Shown here piece after piece: positions 1 through 6,762 of a stretch of 11,312 nt of DNA. Location of the stretch: positions 1-11,312 of the forward strand of contig JAEZQD010000088.1 in NCBI GenBank assembly GCA_023413185.1, given 5' to 3'. The DNA comes from Bacillota bacterium. GTDB lineage: Bacteria; Bacillota; Clostridia; Oscillospirales; Ruminococcaceae. The notes under the pieces are model-generated. The model had not been told where the DNA came from. It made no database searches and worked only from the letters and a program-made list of their open reading frames with translations. Position 1 is the stretch's first letter. Every line of letters starts with the position of its first letter. The position numbers and the translations under genes are program-made.

Positions 1-639
1 AACAAAATCAGAAACATCACGGTCCAGTCCGGTTTGAGGCTTGAGCTCATCATAATAAAAGGGGTTGGGCAAGCATCGCACATCAAAGACCAAATCCGCA
101 TCGCTTGGCAGACCATATTTAAACCCAAAGGACATGCAGTTAACCATAATGCCCGCAGTGAGATTATCTAAAAACAGTGCCGAAAGCCGCTCTTTTAGCT
201 GCGCCGGTGAAAGAATGGAGGTGTCTATCGTATAATCCGCCCTGCTCTTAATCTGTTTGAGCATGACGCGTTCGACCGCAATCGCGTTTTCTATCGAAGC
301 GTTTTCACTGTCCACCAGCGGGTGCTTGCGCCTTGTTTCTTTGAATCGGCGTATCAAAACATCATCGCGGCAGTCAAGAAAAAGCACCTTATAGTTATAT
401 CCGTTGTTTTTCATTTCGTTTAGGCTGTCAACCAAACCGCTGAACATGTTACCGCCGCGGCTGTCGGTGACGATGGCAATCTTGCTAATCTTTCCGTCAG
501 ATTGCGAGCAAAGTTCGGCAAATTTCGGGATAAGGATTGGTGGCATATTGTCAGCACAAAAAAAGCCGATGTCTTCCATCACGTTGGCCGCTCTTGTTTT
601 GCCGGCACCCGATAGCCCGGTGATAATAACAAGTTCCAT
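1..639 (-). CDS. rapZ: RapZ (YvcJ-type) nucleotide-binding regulator, C-terminus cut by window edge
   Basis: RapZ is a P-loop protein. In E. coli it is an RNA-binding adaptor controlling glucosamine-6-phosphate synthase. In Bacillus the orthologue YvcJ is a nucleotide-binding protein in the yvcI-yvcJ-yvcK-whiA cluster. The 213 codons present start MELVIITGLSGAGKT, giving a Walker A motif at residues 8-15. They continue through DNMPP near residue 30, a Walker B-like VLFLDC and ETRRKHPL, and then the family hallmark SFGFKYGLP followed by DADLVFDVR and LPNPFYYDEL. About 75 C-terminal residues lie outside the window. The ATG at 639 is preceded by GAGGGTGG. The gene starts 21 nt after the murB stop, so the two are probably cotranscribed. 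Identification is secure. The physiological target in this organism cannot be read from sequence. Confidence 0.96.
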   Translation of the reverse strand, partial: MELVIITGLSGAGKTRAANVMEDIGFFCADNMPPILIPKFAELCSQSDGKISKIAIVTDSRGGNMFSGLVDSLNEMKNNGYNYKVLFLDCRDDVLIRRFKETRRKHPLVDSENASIENAIAVERVMLKQIKSRADYTIDTSILSPAQLKERLSALFLDNLTAGIMVNCMSFGFKYGLPSDADLVFDVRCLPNPFYYDELKPQTGLDRDVSDFV

Positions 640-660
640 GCAATCCACCCTCTTTTCACA

Positions 661-1575
661 TCAGTTCTCACAGCGAAACAGGCGAACCTCGCATTCGAGC
701 TCGACACCTGTTTTTTGCATTACTTCCTCTTTAACCAGTTCAATCAAGGCCAATACGTCGTCACACGTCGCTCCGCCTGTATTGATGACAAAGCCCGAGT
801 GCTTGGTGCTGACCATTGCACCGCCGACACTGCAACCCTTAAGACCGCACTGTTCTATCAGCGCAGACGCATACCCGTTTGCAGGGCGCTTAAAGGTGCT
901 GCCCGCACTGGGGTATTCAAGTGGCTGTTTGGAGCAACGTCGGTTCCAAAGCTCCTGCATGCGCATCTTTATTTCGCTTTCGGGCGCAGGGGTCATGCGC
1001 AACCGAAGCGCGGTAATACAGTAGTTCTTGTTCGAATACGCACTGCTACGATAAGATAGAGCCAGCTGCTCTCCCTCAAACAGTCCAAAACTGCCATTCG
1101 GATCGATGTGACGGCAGCTAACAAGCACATCCTTCATCTCGCCGTCGTAAGCGCCGGCATTCATATAAGCGGCGCCTCCCGAACTGCCTGGTATGCCGTA
1201 GGCAAACTCGAGTCCCGAAAGACCTTCGGTTTGGGCAAACTTACACAGCTCAATCAGCGGTGTCCCCGCCAAGCACAAAAGCTCGTTGCCTTGACGCGTA
1301 ATGCCGGATAGGTTCTTGCCGATGTGAATTACAACGCCGCGTATGCCGCAATCGCAAACTAGTATATTGGACCCTTTGCCCAGTATGCAGTAATCGATGC
1401 CGCGTTCGCGCAGATACTCAATCAATCTTGCAATCTGCTGTTCGCTGCTTGGCGAAATAAATACATCCGCAGGACCGCCGATTGCAAAGGTAGAATGGCG
1501 AGACATCGGTTCATTTAAAAGGGCTTCACAGCCAAGGTCGTTACAGAACTTTATCAGTGATTGCTTCCAAGCCAT
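661..1575 (-). CDS. murB: UDP-N-acetylenolpyruvoylglucosamine reductase MurB
   Basis: MurB is the FAD flavoenzyme that reduces UDP-GlcNAc-enolpyruvate to UDP-MurNAc with NADPH, the second committed step of peptidoglycan synthesis in the cytoplasm. Visible motifs are FAIGGPADV (FAD domain, about residue 30), GKGSNILV (about 66-73), GIPGSSGGAAYMNAGAY (about 127-143), SYRSS (about 174), EYPSAGSTFKRP with the catalytic Ser (about 220-231), and a C-terminal ELECEVRLF holding the catalytic Glu. The length of 304 aa and the YPSAGS(T/V)FK motif fit the Gram-positive type IIb form. I chose the ATG at 1575. An in-frame TTG at 1587 would add four residues but abuts the G-rich ribosome-binding stretch GGCGGGG directly. 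The gene lies between the ROK kinase and rapZ, as part of the hprK-to-rapZ run. Confidence 0.96.
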   Translation of the reverse strand: MAWKQSLIKFCNDLGCEALLNEPMSRHSTFAIGGPADVFISPSSEQQIARLIEYLRERGIDYCILGKGSNILVCDCGIRGVVIHIGKNLSGITRQGNELLCLAGTPLIELCKFAQTEGLSGLEFAYGIPGSSGGAAYMNAGAYDGEMKDVLVSCRHIDPNGSFGLFEGEQLALSYRSSAYSNKNYCITALRLRMTPAPESEIKMRMQELWNRRCSKQPLEYPSAGSTFKRPANGYASALIEQCGLKGCSVGGAMVSTKHSGFVINTGGATCDDVLALIELVKEEVMQKTGVELECEVRLFRCEN

Positions 1576-1680
1576 TTTGGTGATCAACCCCGCCCGTTAT
1601 AATCTAAATCTGCCGCAATTGCGTACCAGAGAAGTGTTGTCGTGTTGCGGCATGGGTATGCAACACACGCACAAAACAGT

Positions 1681-2640
1681 CTATGCGTATAGATTACCCA
1701 AAAATGCAGCACCGATAATGCCTGCGTCGTTTCCGAGCTTTGCTGAGACAATCTCGGTGTTTTTTAAGCTGTTCTTGGTGTACCGCTCTTTTTGAACATA
1801 CTCACGCAGCGGAGCAAGCAGGGTCTCCCCTTCTTTGGAAATGCCGCCGCCGACAAACAGAATTTCGGGCTGAAAGATGTTAATCATGTTAATAATACCG
1901 CAGCCAAGGTAGCTAATGTACTGTGCAACAACCTGCTTGCCGCTATCCACCCCACCACGCATGGCGTCAAAGGCGGTGCGACCGTTAACCCTTGCTATGT
2001 CATGATCGCAATATAGCCACATACCGTCGCCCGGATGCTCGCTTAGGTACTCCCGCGTCATTGCGATCAGTCCGGTTGCGGACGAATACGCCTCAAAGCA
2101 ACCCTTTCTGCCGCAGGTACACGGTCTGCCATCATAAACAATCACCGTGTGACCAAGCTCGCCGCCGGCATAGTTTGAGCCGGAATAGATTTTCCCATCT
2201 ATGATAATTCCGCCGCCTACACCGGTGCCCAGGGTGATTCCGATGACATTCTTTACGCCCTGAGCGGCACCTGCCAGCGCCTCCCCATAGGTGGCGGCGT
2301 TTGCGTCGTTTTCCATGTATACGCTAAGCCCCAAACGCTCTCTCATCAACCGCACCATCGCAACCCGATGAAACTGGAGATTGTTCGAGTATTCAATCTC
2401 TCCCGTACCCTGATTCACCGTCCCCGGCGTACCAATACCCACCCACTCTATCTGAGCGAGCGTTAGCCCGGCATCCGCTGCGGCAAGCCTTGTTGCCTCC
2501 GCCATATCATCCGCAATCTCCTGCGCCGGACGGGGCGCATTGGTCTTCTTCTTTGCCTTGCCGACAATACGGTACCCTTCATCTACTATGCCTACAGCAA
2601 TATTCGTACCGCCAAGGTCAATTCCCGCATAATACTTCAT
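1681..2640 (-). CDS. glcK: ROK-family glucokinase
   Basis: The protein has 319 aa and the full ROK (repressor/ORF/kinase) sugar-kinase architecture without a DNA-binding N-terminal domain, so it should be an enzyme rather than a repressor. It probably phosphorylates glucose to glucose-6-phosphate using ATP. Evidence includes the phosphate loop GIDLGGTNIAVG (6-17), the catalytic Asp in MENDANAATYGE (D112), the ROK signature GITLGTGVGGGIIIDGK (134-150), and the substrate-binding GGELGH (159-164). A CTCGRKGCFEAY zinc motif (C174, C176, C181) acts with H164. GNDAGIIGAA lies near the C-terminus. The ATG at 2640 follows AAGGCGG. It sits 24 nt after the PHP gene and before murB. Sugar specificity is inferred; ROK members also phosphorylate mannose, fructose or N-acetylmannosamine. 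Confidence 0.9.
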   Translation of the reverse strand: MKYYAGIDLGGTNIAVGIVDEGYRIVGKAKKKTNAPRPAQEIADDMAEATRLAAADAGLTLAQIEWVGIGTPGTVNQGTGEIEYSNNLQFHRVAMVRLMRERLGLSVYMENDANAATYGEALAGAAQGVKNVIGITLGTGVGGGIIIDGKIYSGSNYAGGELGHTVIVYDGRPCTCGRKGCFEAYSSATGLIAMTREYLSEHPGDGMWLYCDHDIARVNGRTAFDAMRGGVDSGKQVVAQYISYLGCGIINMINIFQPEILFVGGGISKEGETLLAPLREYVQKERYTKNSLKNTEIVSAKLGNDAGIIGAAFLGNLYA

Positions 2641-2664
2641 AACCGTCAGTACCGCCTTGCGTTG

Positions 2665-3411
2665 TTACTTTAGCTCATCCGCCTTTAAACCGCAGTAACG
2701 TTCCAGCGATTCAAAAAAGCGATCCTTATCAATGTTAAGGATTAAGTGCTCCGGAAAATCAATATCGGCCAGCAGATCCAGCGAGGGCTGGACGCAGCCG
2801 ATTTCAAGCGCAAAGTGTGCGTCGGCGCTGACAACCACCGGAACCTCGTATTTTTTGCACAGCTTGGCTATCTCAACACAATTGACCGCGGCGCCTTGTC
2901 GTATGGTAAACGAGTGCGCGTTGATCTCGACTATCTTGTTATACTCCTTAAACGCCTTTATGCCCCGTTCGTAATCGAAGCGGTATGCCTCGGTTCCGCA
3001 GTGTCCGATAACATGGACGTTTTTGTTCTTTGCCACCTCTATGTATGCCTTGGTGTACTCGTCGATACTCACTTTAATGCCCAGCGGAAAATGAAAGGAA
3101 GCGATTACCCAATCGAGCCGCTCTAAGACTCTATCCGGCAGATCCAGTCCGCCTTCATATGAGATAATATCAGCCTCCGCACCGCGCAGCATAATTACAT
3201 CGTCAATCACACGGTTTATGCTTAACAGGTTTTCAAAAAACCAGATGTGCGGTCCGTCCGGCATCTGGGGGCAATGCTCCGTTATTGCTACGGCGCACAT
3301 TCCATTCTTCTTTGCGTAAGCCATGTTTTCAAGAATGGTACTGTAAGCATGACTGGATGCCACGGTGTGACAATGCGTTTCCGCAATGGACTTTGCCTTT
3401 CTAATATCCAA
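2665..3411 (-). CDS. PHP-domain phosphatase, YcdX-like
   Basis: The protein carries a complete PHP (polymerase and histidinol phosphatase) metal site. Counting from the TTG at 3411, it has HCH (H13, H15), H21, TEH (H46), E79 in GAEAD, H107 in SFHFP, H137 in GHCGTE, and D197/H199 in SADAHF. From memory, the spacing closely matches the trinuclear zinc ligands of E. coli YcdX, so a phosphatase or phosphoesterase is likely; the substrate is unknown. The frame is open from a GTG at 3426. However, the strong ribosome binding site GGAGGT lies inside those first codons, 7 nt upstream of the in-frame TTG at 3411, so I place the start there (248 aa). It lies 73 nt after hprK and 24 nt before the glucokinase, in the same probable operon. 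A PHP gene next to murB/rapZ is common in Clostridia. Confidence 0.9.
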   Translation of the reverse strand: MDIRKAKSIAETHCHTVASSHAYSTILENMAYAKKNGMCAVAITEHCPQMPDGPHIWFFENLLSINRVIDDVIMLRGAEADIISYEGGLDLPDRVLERLDWVIASFHFPLGIKVSIDEYTKAYIEVAKNKNVHVIGHCGTEAYRFDYERGIKAFKEYNKIVEINAHSFTIRQGAAVNCVEIAKLCKKYEVPVVVSADAHFALEIGCVQPSLDLLADIDFPEHLILNIDKDRFFESLERYCGLKADELK

Positions 3412-3484
3412 CGATGTAACCTCCACTAGTGCCGTGTGATTTTGTTTGGTTCGTCGCTGTTATCGCGACGAAAAAGACAGAACG

Positions 3485-4444
3485 TTAGTATGCGTCCCAA
3501 TCGTTTGTTGTTGATGTATCGGCAGGCATCATACCAAGTTTGTCGAGCAGCTCACGCGCCGCGTTGTAGCCCATCTTCTTTTGACGATTGTTCATTGCGG
3601 CAACCTCAATAATGATAGCCAGGTTGCGCCCGGGTTTCACCGGTATGGTTAGTGAAGGCAGGCTGATGCCCAAAATCTCGGTGTACTCGTTGTCCATTCC
3701 CATACGGTCATAAACCTTGTTTTGGTCCCAAAGCTCGAGTTGAATAATCATGTCCACCTTTTCGGTGACCTTGACCGAACCCATGCCGAAGATACGGCGC
3801 GCATTGATAATGCCAATGCCGCGAAGCTCAAGAAAATGCCTTATGTTCTCCGGCGACGTACCAACCAGAGTTCGATTGGATACACGCCTGAGCTCTACCG
3901 CGTCATCCGCTATTAAGCGGTGCCCGCGCTTTACAAGCTCAATGGCGGTTTCGCTTTTACCGACACCGCTTTCACCCAAAAGCAGGATTCCCTCGCCGTA
4001 AACCTCGACCAAAACACCGTGACGGGTGATGCGCGGCGCAAGCTCTACATTCAATTTGGAGATAAGCCCCGACATAAACGACGACGTAGAATCTGCCGTT
4101 CGCAATACAGGCACGCTGTACTCCTTCGCATATTCCGAAACCTCAGGGAACAGTTCAAGATCCCGCGCAACAATGACGGCTGCAGGCTTTTCCGCAAAAA
4201 AGGTATTCAGACTTTCCTTGCGCTGCTGTTCGGCGATAGATGAGAGAAACCCAAACTCTGCCAAACCCAGAATCTGAATTCTTTGGTTATCAAAATACTC
4301 GTGAAAGCCCGAAAAATACAGTCCGGGGCGATTGACCTCACTGCTGGAAATTAAGATCTGCGACGCCTCAATGGGCAGAAATATCTCCTCCAGCTTAAAT
4401 TCATCAATCAGTTTAGAAAGCGCAACCGTAAACATCGTTGACAT
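3485..4444 (-). CDS. hprK: HPr kinase/phosphorylase
   Basis: HprK phosphorylates Ser46 of the phosphocarrier HPr at high ATP and fructose-1,6-bisphosphate and dephosphorylates it when phosphate dominates. HPr-Ser-P with CcpA gives carbon catabolite repression. Counting from the ATG at 4444 (319 aa), the N-terminal domain spans about residues 1-125. The Walker A GESGVGKS lies at 157-164, followed by RLIADDAVEL (catalytic Asp region). The family signature ELRGIGIINAR is at about 206-216 with FGMGSV next, and IPVKPGRN at 267-274. The frame stays open upstream to an ATG at 4546, but those 34 residues (Cys/Pro/Arg-rich) do not resemble HprK and that ATG has no ribosome binding site. The 4444 start has GGTGA 5 nt upstream and gives the usual family length. 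A strong promoter lies about 230 nt upstream. Confidence 0.96.
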   Translation of the reverse strand: MSTMFTVALSKLIDEFKLEEIFLPIEASQILISSSEVNRPGLYFSGFHEYFDNQRIQILGLAEFGFLSSIAEQQRKESLNTFFAEKPAAVIVARDLELFPEVSEYAKEYSVPVLRTADSTSSFMSGLISKLNVELAPRITRHGVLVEVYGEGILLLGESGVGKSETAIELVKRGHRLIADDAVELRRVSNRTLVGTSPENIRHFLELRGIGIINARRIFGMGSVKVTEKVDMIIQLELWDQNKVYDRMGMDNEYTEILGISLPSLTIPVKPGRNLAIIIEVAAMNNRQKKMGYNAARELLDKLGMMPADTSTTNDWDAY

Positions 4445-4675
4445 GTTGTTCACCGTTTCTCCGACAATTATTTGATATAGTCTAGGAGTATCTAATCCTT
4501 TGCTGTCTCGGCAAGGCCTATTTGTTCCCGGTTGTTCACAGGCCATACTTATAGAGCGTGTTGTCTCCGCAACCGTTGTCGGTCAAGTTACAAGAGAGGT
4601 TGAGTCAATGCGGTTTTTAGGGCAAGGGAGCAGGCCTTTTTCCTGTCGGCATTGTTATGAAAGATATCCAATTTT
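4445..4675 (-). other. Long untranslated leader of hprK with complementary segments; no gene recognised
   Basis: The 296 bases between the DUF3267 stop (4741) and the hprK start hold no convincing gene. Transcription from the promoter at 4676-4704 would leave a leader of about 225 nt. In its minus-strand reading, CCGACAG (4649-4643) can pair with UUGUCGG (4467-4461), closing almost the whole leader and covering GGAG just upstream of hprK. Further complementary pairs are CCGCA/UGCGG, the hairpin ACCG-ACAA-CGGU, and GGCCUGU/AUAGGCC; AAGGCCU/AGGCCUU is an alternative to the last. It matches no riboswitch class I know. Real conserved folding is unproven. Confidence 0.45.
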
Positions 4676-4704
4676 ATTATATCGTAACCGCACAGTTGTT
4701 TCAA
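4676..4704 (-). promoter_or_regulatory. SigA promoter for hprK operon
   Basis: On the minus strand TTGAAA (4704-4699) is followed by a spacer of exactly 17 nt and a perfect TATAAT (4681-4676). It is the best vegetative promoter in the window. It should start transcription near 4669 and drive hprK and probably the PHP, glcK, murB and rapZ genes. Confidence 0.75.
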
Positions 4705-4740
4705 TTGTTTTTACTAAAACAAAGTGCAGAGCGTCTGAAG

Positions 4741-5403
4741 TTATTTGACCTGCTGTGACGAGCCTTGATTTTGTTCAATCGGAAAATACCAATAAGAATT
4801 CATCCCCGAAGGCTGTGTGACAGAACCCTTTGGCATCTGCATTAAGGCGTTCTTAACGTTCATAAAATCTCCGCCACAGTACAGCAATGAAAAAACAGAA
4901 AAAGAAAGCAGCCCCGCAGAGAACGCTGTATCAGCCGGAGGCAAAACCGTCCACATTATTAACGGAGCAACCCCAAGCGTCAGCGCAGGCAGTAAAGAAA
5001 GCCAAATAAACCTTGCCTTTGTCGTGGGATAGGTAGATACGCAAAATGCAACCAAGTAGTTTAGGCTGTACCAAATCTCAACCTCTGCCTTTTGGGGAAA
5101 TACAATCGCGTGCAACAGTTCATGGGGAAAGATCATTACAAGCGATAACACGATACCCCATACGGAAAATACGTCGACCTTCCCCATCTCGGAGTGTAAC
5201 AGTATTTTCATGAGTAAAGCCAGCGCAAAAAGAAAAATCGGAACCGCAAAGTACGGTAACACGGCTAAGTTTAGCGCAAGCATCGATTCCGGCTCCCTGA
5301 ATTTAACCGCTCCGGCAGGCAAAACGCCTTTGGGTAGATCGTCTAAGCTTTTAAACCTACCTTTAAAAACAATCTTCAATGTCGCACTCTCCCCAAACGT
5401 CAT
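4741..5403 (-). CDS. DUF3267 membrane protein with HExxH motif (putative zincin)
   Basis: This is a 220 aa integral membrane protein matching the DUF3267 (putative zincin peptidase) pattern. A soluble N-terminus (IVFKGRFKSLDDLPKG) is followed by hydrophobic segments at about 42-68 and 77-100. HELLH (94-98), the expected zinc site, sits at the end of the second. Further hydrophobic segments lie at about 114-152 and 160-178. GGDF (177-180) could supply an acidic third ligand, followed by the family's typical MNVKNALMQMPKGS. The C-terminal tail is polar and Gln-rich. No substrate is known for the family. The ATG at 5403 has no clear ribosome binding site and lies in a 16-bp palindrome. The frame is open upstream to 5517, but no standard start codon occurs there. 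It lies 82 nt after the rlmL-like gene and 36 nt before the hprK promoter. Confidence 0.85.
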   Translation of the reverse strand: MTFGESATLKIVFKGRFKSLDDLPKGVLPAGAVKFREPESMLALNLAVLPYFAVPIFLFALALLMKILLHSEMGKVDVFSVWGIVLSLVMIFPHELLHAIVFPQKAEVEIWYSLNYLVAFCVSTYPTTKARFIWLSLLPALTLGVAPLIMWTVLPPADTAFSAGLLSFSVFSLLYCGGDFMNVKNALMQMPKGSVTQPSGMNSYWYFPIEQNQGSSQQVK

Positions 5404-5417
5404 TTCTTTAAAGAAAT
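5402..5417. repeat. 16-bp perfect palindrome over the DUF3267 start codon
   Basis: ATTTCTTTAAAGAAAT reads identically on both strands and includes the first two bases of the start codon at 5403. As RNA it could form an 8-bp A/U-rich duplex between or within transcripts. As DNA it could be an operator. It is composed mainly of A and T, so chance is possible. Confidence 0.5.
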
Positions 5418-5485
5418 CCAGATAAAAAGCTGTCCTGCAAAATGCACCCGCCGCGGGATAGTCATCAACAGTTGCGTACGCAAAT

Positions 5486-6604
5486 TTACTTAAAATACAT
5501 ATACAGCTGGCATTTAATCATTCCGTTGTACAACTTACGGCGCTTATCCGCAGTTCTGCCAAACAGACGCTCGAACTCCTCATGCGGTGAGATAACATAA
5601 TAGCTTAGCCCCGGGCGTTTCTCAAAAACCTTGCCCATCTCGGCGTATAACCGTTCTGCCTGCTGAATATCCAGCAGACGTTCTCCATAGGGAGGGTTGC
5701 AAAGCACCGTTGCCTTTTCATCAGGAATAGAAAAATCCTTGATATCCGCGACCTTCACCTTGATTCGGTCAGCAACGCCTGCCTTTTTGGCATTGCTCAT
5801 GGTTAACTCAACCGCTTCCGGCGAGAAGTCCGCCCCATGCGCCTCAAACGAAACCGTGCGGTCTATCTGAGCAACCGCATTCTCACGTTCCTGCCGCCAA
5901 ATACTCTCGCCAAAGCAGTCCCAGCTTTCAGCAGAAAAACGCCGCGATAGACCGGGCGCGATGCGCATGGCACGCAGTGCGGATTCAATTAAAAATGTAC
6001 CCGATCCACAAAACGGGTCATACACCACCGAGTAACCTTTAATCCGCGCAACATCCAGTATACCCGCGGCAAGTGTTTCCTTAATCGGCGCTTCGTTTGC
6101 GTCCTTGCGGTAGCCCCTCTTATGCAGTCCCGCACCTGAGGTATCGAGCATGACGGTAACCTCATCCTTTAAGATCGAAAACCGAAGCTGATGCACGGGA
6201 CCCGTCTCCTCAAACCACGACTGGTGGTATGCCTGCTCCAGCCGCTTAACCGCAGCTTTTTTAATAATCGACTGACAGTCCGGTATTGAATAGAGCTTGG
6301 AGTTCAGCGACCAACCCTTGACAGGAAACGCATCCTTCTTACCAACAAATTCTTCCAGCGGCAGTTTTAGTACACCCTGAAACAGATCCTCAAAGCTAAG
6401 CGCCCGAAAGCTGCCCAAAACAATGAGCACGCGTTCTGCCGTACGTAAGGTCAGGTTTGCCCTTACCACGTCCTGTGCACTGCCTTCAAAGACCACCTTT
6501 CCGTTGTGTGCGGCTACATTCTTTCCGCCTATCCGCTTAATTTCATCGGCGAGTATTCCCTCTATGCCGAACAGGCAGGGACAGGATATCGTTAACTGGT
6601 TCAT
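5486..6604 (-). CDS. rlmL: THUMP-domain 23S rRNA guanine-N2 methyltransferase (RlmL/YpsC type)
   Basis: This is a class I SAM-dependent RNA methyltransferase of 372 aa, matching the Firmicute YpsC family that corresponds to the N-terminal half of E. coli RlmL (m2G2445 of 23S rRNA). An N-terminal ferredoxin-like plus THUMP region (about 1-155) binds RNA. Family landmarks GLHKRGYRKD (159-168) and APIKETLAAG (172-181) follow. SAM motif I is DPFCGSGTF (196-204). GADFSPEAV (257-265) is the acidic SAM-ribose region, and the catalytic motif IV is NPPYGERL (303-310), typical for exocyclic amino methylation of guanine. The ATG at 6604 follows AAAGGA. It lies between hpf and the DUF3267 gene on the same strand. 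The exact rRNA target is inferred from family membership. Confidence 0.9.
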   Translation of the reverse strand: MNQLTISCPCLFGIEGILADEIKRIGGKNVAAHNGKVVFEGSAQDVVRANLTLRTAERVLIVLGSFRALSFEDLFQGVLKLPLEEFVGKKDAFPVKGWSLNSKLYSIPDCQSIIKKAAVKRLEQAYHQSWFEETGPVHQLRFSILKDEVTVMLDTSGAGLHKRGYRKDANEAPIKETLAAGILDVARIKGYSVVYDPFCGSGTFLIESALRAMRIAPGLSRRFSAESWDCFGESIWRQERENAVAQIDRTVSFEAHGADFSPEAVELTMSNAKKAGVADRIKVKVADIKDFSIPDEKATVLCNPPYGERLLDIQQAERLYAEMGKVFEKRPGLSYYVISPHEEFERLFGRTADKRRKLYNGMIKCQLYMYFK

Positions 6605-6712
6605 AAATGAGATTTCCTTTCATAAGGCAAGATGCAGCCATTCTGTAACGTTTTTAATATTTTAATATCTTAACAGAAAACCAAGCGTTCATACAGTTGT
6701 CACAACATAAAT

Positions 6713-6738
6713 CATGGAACACCTTTCGGTGTTCCATG
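6713..6738 (-). terminator. Stem-loop after hpf, probable terminator
   Basis: A perfect 11-bp inverted repeat (CATGGAACACC / GGTGTTCCATG) lies 24 nt after the hpf stop. On the transcribed minus strand its four-base loop is GAAA, a stable GNRA tetraloop. The 3' tail AUUUAUGUUGU is only moderately U-rich, so it may terminate inefficiently or mainly protect the 3' end. Confidence 0.55.
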
Positions 6739-6762
6739 AACGCAGTATTATTATAATGCGGG

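Noticed and set aside
404..1059. Plus-strand open frames opposite rapZ and murB (and similar frames opposite all other genes)
   Set aside because: All lie antisense to securely identified genes, lack ribosome binding sites and family features.
1576..1680. Promoter or regulatory hairpin before murB (TATAAC near 1590; GTGTTGC/GCAACAC repeat near 1640-1665)
   Set aside because: No acceptable -35 at proper spacing, and the 7-bp repeat has a large loop and no U-tract; murB is likely cotranscribed with glcK.
4445..4546. N-terminal extension of hprK from an ATG at 4546
   Set aside because: The 34 extra residues are unlike HprK, that ATG lacks a ribosome binding site, and the family length and a GGTGA site favour 4444.
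4693..4721. TTGTTTT/AAAACAA repeat after the DUF3267 gene as a terminator
   Set aside because: Seven A/T-rich pairs with no G/C core or U-tail, and it abuts the hprK promoter.
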